Source: Humibacter ginsenosidimutans
Lineage (GTDB): Bacteria > Actinomycetota > Actinomycetes > Actinomycetales > Microbacteriaceae
Assembly: GCF_007859675.1 (NCBI RefSeq)
Contig: NZ_CP042305.1
Location: 3,968,001-4,032,000, forward strand
DNA: 64,000 nt
Direction: 5' to 3'
Made by a program: the position numbers and the translations under genes. This document shows positions 57,477 to 64,000 of this stretch, piece after piece. The notes under the pieces were generated by a model that saw only the letters and a list, made by a program, of their open reading frames with translations, searched no databases and was not told the DNA's origin. Numbering within the stretch: position 1 is the first letter of the stretch; each line of letters begins with the position of its first letter.

Positions 57477-57482
57477 TAGGTT
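57477..57482 (+). promoter_or_regulatory. Putative -10 box of galE (leaderless arrangement)
   Basis: TAGGTT ends 7 nt before the galE ATG at 57490. Confidence 0.45.
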
Positions 57483-57489
57483 GGACGCC

Positions 57490-58461
57490 ATGGCATGGTT
57501 GGTGACCGGCGGGGCCGGGTACATCGGGGCGCACGTCGTGCGGGCGTTCGGTGAAGCGGGAATCGACACGGTCGTGCTCGACGACGTTTCGAGCGGTCAC
57601 GAGAGCTTCGTGCCCGCCGAGGTGCCGCTCGTGCGCGGCACGATCCTCGACGGCGCTCTGCTGCAGGACATCTTCGCCACGCACGAGATCTCCGGTGTCA
57701 TGCACATCGCTGGATTCAAGTACGCCGGCGTCTCGGTGCAGCGACCGCTGCACACGTACGAACAGAACGTCACGGGCACGGCCACGCTGCTGGCCGCCAT
57801 GGCGGACGCGGGCGTCGGCAGGATCGTCTTCTCCTCCAGCGCCGCCGTCTACGGCACTCCCGATGTCGACCTCGTCACCGAGGACACGCAGAAGGCGCCG
57901 GAGTCGCCGTACGGCGAGTCGAAGCTGATCGGAGAGTGGTTGCTGCGCGACCAGGGAGTCGCCACCGGGCTGCGGCACACCAGCCTGAGGTACTTCAACG
58001 TTGTCGGCTCTGGCTATCCGGATGTCTACGACACGAGCCCGCACAACCTCTTCCCCCTGGTCTTCGACGCTCTCTTGGCCGGCCGCACGCCGCGCATCAA
58101 CGGCGACGACTACCCGACGCCCGACGGCACGTGCGTGCGCGACTACCTGCACGTCGCCGACCTTGCTCACTCGCACGTCGTTGCGGCGCGGCGACTGGAG
58201 TCCGGCGACGAGCTCGAGTCCGCATACAACCTGGGCAGCGGAGACGGCGCCTCGGTGGGGGAGATCATGTCGACGGTCGCCGAGGTCACGGGCATCGACT
58301 TCACGCCGGAGATCGCGCCGAGGCGCGCGGGCGATCCGGCGCGCATCGTCGCCTCGGGGGAGCTGGCAGCGCGGGATCTGGATTGGAAGATGCGCTACAC
58401 GCTTCGGCAGATGGTGGAGAGCGCGTGGTCGGCCAGGCACGCGGCATCCAACGCCGACTGA
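57490..58461 (+). CDS. galE: UDP-glucose 4-epimerase
   Basis: 323 residues. Interconverts UDP-Glc and UDP-Gal. NAD motif VTGGAGYIGAH at 5-15, MHIAGFKYAGVS at 71-82 (the usual A-x-x-K-x-x-x-S element), FSSSAAVYG, and catalytic Tyr141-x3-Lys145. RDYLHVADLAHSHV is the normal C-terminal signature. The ATG at 57490 follows the -10 box directly; a TTG at 57481 would be worse. The product can feed Glf, so UDP-Galf supply is complete within the window. Two hairpins follow. Confidence 0.95.
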   Translation: MAWLVTGGAGYIGAHVVRAFGEAGIDTVVLDDVSSGHESFVPAEVPLVRGTILDGALLQDIFATHEISGVMHIAGFKYAGVSVQRPLHTYEQNVTGTATLLAAMADAGVGRIVFSSSAAVYGTPDVDLVTEDTQKAPESPYGESKLIGEWLLRDQGVATGLRHTSLRYFNVVGSGYPDVYDTSPHNLFPLVFDALLAGRTPRINGDDYPTPDGTCVRDYLHVADLAHSHVVAARRLESGDELESAYNLGSGDGASVGEIMSTVAEVTGIDFTPEIAPRRAGDPARIVASGELAARDLDWKMRYTLRQMVESAWSARHAASNAD

Positions 58462-58493
58462 GGATTTCACCCGTGCGGCGGCGGCAGGGCGCG

Positions 58494-58523
58494 GCCGAGA
58501 CCCGCGGTCGGGCGTGTCTCGGC
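58494..58523 (+). terminator. First hairpin after galE
   Basis: 8-bp stem GCCGAGAC / GTCTCGGC with a 14-nt loop, 33 nt after the galE stop. Confidence 0.45.
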
Positions 58524-58533
58524 GGCATCCTCG

Positions 58534-58561
58534 CGCGATCCGCGCCCTGACGCGGATCGCG
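58534..58561 (+). terminator. Second hairpin after galE
   Basis: Perfect 11-bp stem CGCGATCCGCG / CGCGGATCGCG with the loop CCCTGA. Strong candidate terminator isolating galE from whiB. Confidence 0.7.
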
Positions 58562-58652
58562 TCGACCCGCCATCGCAGCGCGTGAAATTGTTGCCGCTTC
58601 TTCGGCGCGTCGTGAACCCTCCAGCGAGCGTTGAGCCTTTACGATTCGCGAC

Positions 58653-58681
58653 TTGACGCGATCGAACTACACCGGTGTAAT
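58653..58681 (+). promoter_or_regulatory. whiB promoter
   Basis: -35 TTGACG (58653-58658), a 17-bp spacer, and -10 TGTAAT (58676-58681), one of the best promoter matches in the window. Leader of about 57 nt to the whiB ATG. Confidence 0.65.
58668..58679. promoter_or_regulatory. Palindromic operator candidate in the whiB promoter
   Basis: TACACCGGTGTA, a perfect 12-bp palindrome that overlaps the first four bases of the -10 box. Binding there would block RNA polymerase. The regulator is unknown. Confidence 0.5.
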
Positions 58682-58745
58682 TAGTGAAACGCCCCGGGCG
58701 CGACAACGGGCCGGGAGGCGTGGCAACACAGGTGGGGAGATCGAT

Positions 58746-59069
58746 ATGGCGATGAGCGAATATCGACCGGGGGTACCCGACAATTGGTTCGTCGATCCCG
58801 TTCGGCTGGGGGTGCCGGGGGTTCGGTCGCACGAAGACGACGAGGAAAATCCTCTGTCGTGGCAGTCAGATGCACTGTGCGCGCAGACCGATCCCGAGGC
58901 GTTCTTTCCCGAAAAAGGGGGATCGACGCGGGATGCCAAGAAGATCTGCACGTCGTGCGAGGTGCGGGCGCAGTGCCTGCAGTACGCGCTGGAGAACGAC
59001 GAGCGGTTCGGCATCTGGGGCGGACTCTCGGAGCGTGAACGTCGCAAGCTGCGCAAGCGCGCAGGCTGA
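58746..59069 (+). CDS. whiB: WhiB family Fe-S transcription factor (WhiB2/WhmD-like)
   Basis: 107 residues. The four iron-sulfur cysteines are Cys45, Cys68, Cys71 and Cys77 (C-x22-C-x2-C-x5-C), followed by the GIWGGLSERERRKLRKR turn and basic tail that binds DNA. The acidic N-terminus (HEDDEEN) is typical of the WhiB2/WhmD group, which in mycobacteria and streptomycetes governs cell division or sporulation septation. The ATG at 58746 has GGGGAG about 7 nt upstream. Position between the mannose genes and the next glycan genes matches whiB2 in Mycobacterium. Confidence 0.93.
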   Translation: MAMSEYRPGVPDNWFVDPVRLGVPGVRSHEDDEENPLSWQSDALCAQTDPEAFFPEKGGSTRDAKKICTSCEVRAQCLQYALENDERFGIWGGLSERERRKLRKRAG

Positions 59070-59091
59070 GCCGAGGGCCCGGGCGGGCGTG

Positions 59092-59114
59092 TCCGTGAGC
59101 GAGCAATTCACGGA
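59092..59114 (+). terminator. Weak hairpin after whiB
   Basis: 7-bp stem TCCGTGA / TCACGGA with a 9-nt loop, 22 nt after the whiB stop. Could be a minor terminator. Confidence 0.3.
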
Positions 59115-59154
59115 GCACGCGCCCCCGGTCCCCGATAACGAGGCCGCACCTGCC

Positions 59155-59160
59155 TAGGCT
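59155..59160 (+). promoter_or_regulatory. Putative -10 box of the giant GT2 gene (leaderless)
   Basis: TAGGCT lies 7 nt before the ATG at 59168. Confidence 0.45.
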
Positions 59161-59167
59161 GTGCGCG

Positions 59168-62100
59168 ATGCCTTCGACTGTCACCGCCATCCTCGTCGCG
59201 CACCGCGACCCCGATCACCTACGACGGAGCCTCGATGCGCTCGCAGCGCAGACACGGCCTGCCGATTCGGTGGTCGTGATCGGAGTCGACTCCGACGACG
59301 CGACGACGGCACAGGCATCCGCTTCCGCGCCCGACCAGCTGCTGGCGTCGGCCGAGAGGATGCCGTTCGGCACGGCCCTCGGCGTCGCCTCCCGCGTCGT
59401 GCCGCCCACGGAATCGGACGACGCGTGGCTCTGGTTCCTCGGGCAGGACACCGCGCCGGAGCCGGAGGCGCTGCAGTCGCTGATGGACACCGTGGCGGTG
59501 TCGCCGTCGGTGGCGGTGGCCGGGCCCAAGCTCGTGGACTGGGACGAGGCATCCGTCATCCGCGAGCAGGGCATCTCGATGACGCGGTTCGGCGCCACGA
59601 TCGTGCCCGTGCAGGACGAGTTCGACCAGGCCCAGCACGACGGAACCAGCGACATGCTCGCCGTGCCTGCTGCGGGAATGCTCCTCCGTCAGAAAGTGTG
59701 GGAGCAGCTCGGCGGCTTCGACCAGGGCTTGCCGGTCTTCGACGACGGTCTCGATCTGTGCGTGCGCGTGCGCCTCGCCGGCCACCGCGTCGTCATGGTG
59801 CCGTCGGCACGGGTCGCCTCGGCTGCTGACGGCACGAGCGTTCCCGTCCGCAGCCCGAAGGGCAGGGTACGTCGTCGGCAGCACCGTCAGCGCCGTTCCG
59901 CGCAGCTGCGACGCCGCATGGTCTACGCCCCGGCGTTCGCGCTCGTCTTCCACTGGCTCTCGCTCGTGCCCCTCGCCGTGGTGCGCTCGCTCGGCCTTCT
60001 GCTCGCCAAGCAACCGGGGGCGATCGGCGGCGAGTTCGCGGCAGCCTTCCAGACCGCCTTCGGAGGCAACCGCCTCGGCCACGCACGATCCACACTCGCG
60101 CGACATCGCACCGTGAAGTGGGCGGCCATCGCCCCACTGCGCATCCCGCTCTCCCAGGTGCGCAGGATGCGCGCCCAGCGTCGCGAAGCCAGCCTCGTGC
60201 GGCTGCACGGCGAGCGTCGCGAGCTGAACTTCTTCAGCGGGGGCGGCGTGTGGGTGGTGCTCGCGACGGCGTTGATGAGCATCGCGCTGTTCGCACCCTT
60301 CCTGGGCTCCTCGCAGCTGGGTGGGGGCGGACTGCTGCCGCTGAACGGCATCGGCACGCTCTGGTCGGAGCTCGGCTACGGCTGGCGTGAGCTCGGCATC
60401 GGTTTCGTCGGCGCTGCCGACCCGTTCACCGCGGTTCTCGCCGTGCTCGGGTCGCTCACGTTCTGGCAGCCGTCGTTCGCGCTCGTGCTGCTCTGGTTCG
60501 CCGCGCTGCCCCTCGCCGCGCTCGGAGCATGGTTCCTGTCCACACGGCTGACGCACCGCGCGGTGCTGCGGGCGACGTTCGCGCTGATCTGGGCGCTCGG
60601 TCCCATGCTGTTCGACGCGCTGCAGCAGGGACGCCCGGCCGCCGTGCTGGTGCACGTTCTGCTGCCCTGGCTGTTCTTCGCGGGCACCGCGGCGAAGCGG
60701 TCGTGGGCGGCGGCGGCGACCACGGGCATCCTCGCCGCGGCCGTGCTCGCGTGCTCACCGCTGCTGGCCGCCGCGCTCGTCGTCATCTGGGCGATCGGCC
60801 TGGCGCTGAGCGGACGAGGCGTCGTGCGGATGCTGCTCGTTCCGATCCCGACCATCGCTCTGTTCGCGCCCGTGGTCTGGCAGCAGATCGCCCGCGGCAC
60901 GCCGCTCGCGGTGTTCGCCGACCCGGGGCTGCCCCAGGTCGGCGGGGCGAGGCATCCTCTGCAGGTCGCACTCGGTTTCGCCGACGGAGGACTCGGCGGG
61001 TGGCGAGAGCTCGCCGAGACGTTCGGACTGAACCAGCTGGTGCCGACGATCGTCGTGCCGATCCTGTTGGCGCCCATCGCGGTGCTCGCCCTCCTCGCCC
61101 TCTTCCTGCGCGGCACGATCCGCGCGACTCTCTGCCTCGTCGGCGCGCTGCTCGGCTTCGCCACGGCGGTGTTCGCACTCAATGTGTCGCTGTCCGTGCA
61201 GGGGTCGGAGCCGGTCGCGCTCTTCGTCGGTCCCGCGCTCAGCCTCTACTGGCTCGGACTCGTCGCCGCAGCCACGATGGCGCTCGTCGCGCTCGGTCGC
61301 TTCGCGATCGGGCCGGCCACCGTCGCGGTGGCGTTCGTGGCTGTCGCGGTGGCTCCGCTGGCGATCGCCGTGCCGCTGCAGAACTCCGCGGTCTCCACCG
61401 GCGCAACGGCGGCACTGCCCGCGTACGCGACCGCACAGGCGCAGACCAAGCCGCGCACCGCGACCCTGCGGCTGAGTCCGCAGAGTGACGGGTCGGTTGC
61501 CGCGCAGCTCGTGCATGGCACGGGCGTGAAGCTCGACGAGCAGAGCACGCTCAGCGCCACGAGTCGCACGCTGACCCGGCAGGAGCGTGAGCTGGCCACG
61601 CTGGCAGGCAACCTCACGTCGGCGAGCGGGCTGGACGCATCCACGCTGCTGCGGCACTTCGGGGTCTCGTTCGTGCTGCTGCAGACGAGCGCAGGAGAAG
61701 GCCTCTCGCAGGCTTCGGCCGCGCAGGCCAGGGCGGAGGCCGCGCTCGATGGCAATCCTCTGCTCACGCAGGTGGCGGCGACCGACGATGCCGTGCTGTG
61801 GAGCGTGCCGGCCCAGAAGACGACTGTGCCGGTTCCGCCGGATGCCGGTGGCTGGCTGCGCGTGGCGGTCTTCGTTCTGCTCGGCCTCGTGTTCGGACTC
61901 ACGCTGCTGCTCGCCCTTCCGACGGGGCGCACCGAGCGCGGCACCCTGCGCAGGCCGACCGCAGCCGAGGTGCTCGGGTTGCAGGCGAAGCGTCGAGAAC
62001 GCGCGGAGGCGGAACCGGACGCGGCAGGCAGAGCGGACTCTCCGCCCGCCGAACCGGAGTCGGACACGTCGGCGACGGGTGTCGAGGAGCCCCGCGATGA

Positions 62101-62209
62101 ACAGCCCATCGGCGACGCTTCCGTCGCTGAGCCTCCGCTCGCCGCAGCGGGGGCGATGAACGGAACGTCCGCCGAGCACGACACGGAGGTGGTGCGCGAT
62201 GGCGAATAG
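59168..62209 (+). CDS. Giant GT2/polytopic membrane glycosyltransferase
   Basis: 1013 residues. Residues 1-220 are a GT2 domain (TVTAILVAHRDPDHLRRSL, a shortened D-x-D-like WLWFLGQDTAPEPEAL, VPAAGMLLRQKVWEQLGGFDQ). A basic stretch leads to about 12-14 transmembrane helices (about 255-770), an outer Ser/Thr/Ala-rich domain (about 770-900), one more helix near 900-925 and an acidic cytoplasmic tail rich in Glu/Pro. Such fusions sit next to whiB and DUF5719 genes in many actinobacteria; the product is not established. Cotranscribed with DUF5719, whose ATG overlaps its end by 11 bp. Confidence 0.85.
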   Translation: MPSTVTAILVAHRDPDHLRRSLDALAAQTRPADSVVVIGVDSDDATTAQASASAPDQLLASAERMPFGTALGVASRVVPPTESDDAWLWFLGQDTAPEPEALQSLMDTVAVSPSVAVAGPKLVDWDEASVIREQGISMTRFGATIVPVQDEFDQAQHDGTSDMLAVPAAGMLLRQKVWEQLGGFDQGLPVFDDGLDLCVRVRLAGHRVVMVPSARVASAADGTSVPVRSPKGRVRRRQHRQRRSAQLRRRMVYAPAFALVFHWLSLVPLAVVRSLGLLLAKQPGAIGGEFAAAFQTAFGGNRLGHARSTLARHRTVKWAAIAPLRIPLSQVRRMRAQRREASLVRLHGERRELNFFSGGGVWVVLATALMSIALFAPFLGSSQLGGGGLLPLNGIGTLWSELGYGWRELGIGFVGAADPFTAVLAVLGSLTFWQPSFALVLLWFAALPLAALGAWFLSTRLTHRAVLRATFALIWALGPMLFDALQQGRPAAVLVHVLLPWLFFAGTAAKRSWAAAATTGILAAAVLACSPLLAAALVVIWAIGLALSGRGVVRMLLVPIPTIALFAPVVWQQIARGTPLAVFADPGLPQVGGARHPLQVALGFADGGLGGWRELAETFGLNQLVPTIVVPILLAPIAVLALLALFLRGTIRATLCLVGALLGFATAVFALNVSLSVQGSEPVALFVGPALSLYWLGLVAAATMALVALGRFAIGPATVAVAFVAVAVAPLAIAVPLQNSAVSTGATAALPAYATAQAQTKPRTATLRLSPQSDGSVAAQLVHGTGVKLDEQSTLSATSRTLTRQERELATLAGNLTSASGLDASTLLRHFGVSFVLLQTSAGEGLSQASAAQARAEAALDGNPLLTQVAATDDAVLWSVPAQKTTVPVPPDAGGWLRVAVFVLLGLVFGLTLLLALPTGRTERGTLRRPTAAEVLGLQAKRRERAEAEPDAAGRADSPPAEPESDTSATGVEEPRDEQPIGDASVAEPPLAAAGAMNGTSAEHDTEVVRDGE

Positions 62210-63652
62210 TCGTGCGATCGCGCGCGGAGGCGTCAGAGTGCTCGCGGGAGTCGTGGGCACCGCCGTGGCCGTCGCCGCGCTCGTCGGTGCCGCCGTCGTG
62301 CCGCTGCCCGCCTTCACGGTGAACCCGCCCTCGAAGACGGTGTCACCGGTGCCCGCGAACCAGCAGCGGGTGTGTCCCGGTGGGCTGCTCGAACTGGGAG
62401 ACGGGTCGGCGGCGTCGTCGCTCACGTCGATCGGCGCTGCATCCACCAAGACCGAAGCGACCACGCAGGTCGTCACGAAGAGCCTCGCCACGCCGAGCGT
62501 GCACAGCGACGACGGCGCGCCGCGCACGATCAGCACCAACTCCACCGGAGCGGCGCAGCGCCCGTTGATCGCCGGGGCGCAGTCCCAGACCGCGTCGTCT
62601 GCGGACACGGCCGGTCTCGTGGCGGTGGCGTGCGGCGAGGCGACCTCGGACAGCTGGCTCGTCGCGGGCGCGACGACGCTGGGCGCCACGAGCCTCGTCA
62701 TGCTGAACAACCCGACCGCGGTCGACGCGACGGTCGATCTCACCGTCTACACCGAGGCGGGACGGGCGGACGCTGCGGGGTCGACGGGCCTGATCGTGCG
62801 GGCGAAGTCGCAGCTGGTGGTGCCGCTGACCGGTCTGGTTCCGAACGCGCAAGCGTCCGTGGTGCACGTGCAGGCCTCGGGCGGCAGCGTCTACGCGGTA
62901 CTGCAGCAAAGCGCGGTGTCAGGACTCGCGCCGCAGGGCGTCGACCTGGTCGCGCCCACCGCGGAACCGGCCACCTCGCTGGTGATTCCCGGCATGACGG
63001 TCAAGAACCTCGGCAAGGCCGCAGGTGCCGACGGCGCATCGAACCAGATCCCCGCGGTGCGTCTGCTCGCGCCGGGAACCTCGGCGGCCCATGTCACAGT
63101 GACCGCCACCTCGGAATCGGCGGCGAGCGTGCAGGCCACCTCCCGCATCACCCTGCAGGGGGCACCGTGCGCGAGGTGCCGCTGAACAATCTCATCGACG
63201 GGTCGTACACCGTGCGCATCACGTCCGACACCGCGGTCGTCGCTGCGGCGCGCACCGTGGATGCCGTCGCCGCGACATCCAAGAGCGAGTCGGCCACTGC
63301 GCAGGCGGAGGCCGCCACCCAGGACTTCGCGTGGTTCGTCGCGACCCAGCCGCTGCAGCAGAAGACGTTGTTCGCCGTTCCGAAGGGCCCTGCTCCGACG
63401 CTGCACCTCGTGAACGACGGAGCGAAGGATGCCTCGCTCACGCTCACGTCCGCCGCCGGCGACTCGAAGACGGTCACCGTCGACGCGGGCGCGACGCTCG
63501 CCGTGAGCGTCGACGCCTCAGAGGGCTACACGCTGGAAGGCGCGGCCGGGCTGCGGGCATCCGTGAGCCTGACCGGCAACGGGCTCGCGGCGTCGTTCGG
63601 ACTGAACCCGCCTGGGCCGCTCGCGCAGCCGATCACCGTCTACCCGAAGTAG
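62199..63652 (+). pseudogene. DUF5719 family exported protein, frameshifted
   Basis: Restored length about 484 residues. N-terminal membrane anchor/signal (about 13-38) and then an all-beta, Ser/Thr/Ala/Val-rich extracytoplasmic region with two cysteines (RVCPGG and VACGE). The first frame ends at 63185. The G5 at 63158-63162 should be G6: this reads LQGGTVREVPLNNLIDGSYTV and continues to 63652. DUF5719 proteins accompany the large GT2 gene in actinobacteria, and may be an envelope partner of that enzyme; function is not known. Confidence 0.82.
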
Positions 63653-63735
63653 GGCGGACGCGGCGTCGGCACCCGGGGAACCGGCTCTCCGTCCGGCTCT
63701 CGGGGCGGTCGGCCCGGTCTGCGGGCGTGCGGCAC

Positions 63736-64000
63736 TCAGTAGTGCCCGAAGCGGCCGCCGGGGGCGATGTCCCACGGGTCGCGGCCGAGCAGTTCCGCAA
63801 CGGCGCGGAAGACGCAGCTCTCGACGAGGAGCTTGCGGTGCAGGTCGTCGTTGCGGTGCAGTCGGGCGAGGCGCTCGATCGGCACTCGGTACAGGGTGAT
63901 CGCCTTGTGCGCAGGGTCGACGCCCCAGCGCTGCACCTCGTCGAAGCCGAGCGCGGCGGACGGCGCGGCGGCGATCTGCACGCGCATGTCGCCGAGCTCG
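63736..64000 (-). CDS. Metallopeptidase family protein (PF06262-like), C-terminal part
   Basis: 88 codons are visible; the N-terminus lies beyond the window, because the frame is open to the edge and an internal ATG at 63987 is probably not the start. The visible part includes ALGFDEVQRWGVDP, a strand KAITLYRVPIERLARL and the end LVESCVFRAVAELLGRDPWDI. This matches the C-terminal half of the small metallopeptidase family proteins found next to whiB in actinobacteria. The zinc motif H-E-x-x-H is replaced by V-E-S-C-V, so catalysis is unlikely. The family assignment is from memory. Confidence 0.6.
   Translation of the reverse strand, partial: ELGDMRVQIAAAPSAALGFDEVQRWGVDPAHKAITLYRVPIERLARLHRNDDLHRKLLVESCVFRAVAELLGRDPWDIAPGGRFGHY

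Noticed and set aside
63653..63735. Short direct repeat CCGGCTCTC twice in the gap after DUF5719
   Set aside because: Only two copies of nine bases in a GC-rich gap; chance occurrence is likely and no clean terminator stem is formed.

Overview
The window is high-GC chromosomal DNA from an actinomycete, most likely a member of the Microbacteriaceae. The grounds are frequent GTG starts, WhiB and LytR-CpsA-Psr (LCP) proteins, HisKA_3/LuxR two-component pairs, many 4-bp ATGA/GTGA gene overlaps, and a strong bias to C/G at third codon positions. The genus cannot be fixed from the sequence. I see no rRNA, tRNA, CRISPR array, transposase, integrase or plasmid gene.

The two ends look like a conserved actinobacterial core locus. 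On the left are birA, a PH-domain membrane protein, two GtrA proteins, purK, purE and an LCP glycopolymer ligase. On the right are manA, galE, whiB, a giant GT2/membrane glycosyltransferase, a DUF5719 protein and a metallopeptidase-family gene. From memory, Mycobacterium keeps birA-PH-GtrA-purK-purE, an LCP gene, rmlD, whiB2 and manA in one neighbourhood (about Rv3255c to Rv3280). The material between these ends is therefore best read as a roughly 50-kb surface-glycan island plus some accessory genes.

Region by region: 1-6.3 kb, core genes. 6.3-12.4 kb, a tightly coupled minus-strand operon (nucleotide-sugar dehydrogenase, GT2, SDR epimerase, two polytopic membrane proteins). 12.5-22.8 kb, accessory genes: MFS exporter, M20 peptidase, DedA, two convergent two-component systems, an MmpS-like protein and an acyltransferase. 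22.8-26.6 kb, a phosphomannomutase-like HAD protein, a GT and rfbD-rfbB. 26.7-32.6 kb, a visibly less GC-rich insert (epimerase, GT4, flippase-like protein, GtrB-type GT2, membrane GT). 32.7-37.4 kb, rfbC-rfbA, then a GlfT2-like galactofuranosyltransferase and UDP-galactopyranose mutase. 37.6-54.3 kb, seven more GT2 genes, two Wzx-type flippases, a GT39 mannosyltransferase, a polyprenyl-phosphomannose synthase and two O-antigen ligase/polymerase-like proteins. 54.4-64 kb, OsmC, acyl-CoA dehydrogenase and the right-hand core genes.

Together the genes can supply dTDP-rhamnose (RfbABCD), UDP-galactofuranose (GalE, Glf), mannose-6-phosphate/mannose-1-phosphate (ManA, HAD) and polyprenyl-phosphomannose, plus an oxidised UDP-sugar. 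They can also assemble, flip, polymerise and attach such glycans to the envelope (GT2s, Wzx, Wzy/ligase-like, LCP). The most notable inference is a mycobacterial-style galactofuran pathway in what appears to be a non-mycolate actinomycete.

Seven genes carry single-base indels, five of them in mononucleotide runs of five or fewer or in short runs, which break otherwise intact proteins (MFS, both response regulators, acyltransferase, GT4 tail, flippase-like protein, DUF5719). Residual sequencing error is the simplest reading; phase variation is possible for the C7 and T5 tracts. At least nine genes have a TANNNT box 6-7 nt before the start codon, which points to leaderless transcripts. No stretch over 300 bases lacks a gene.
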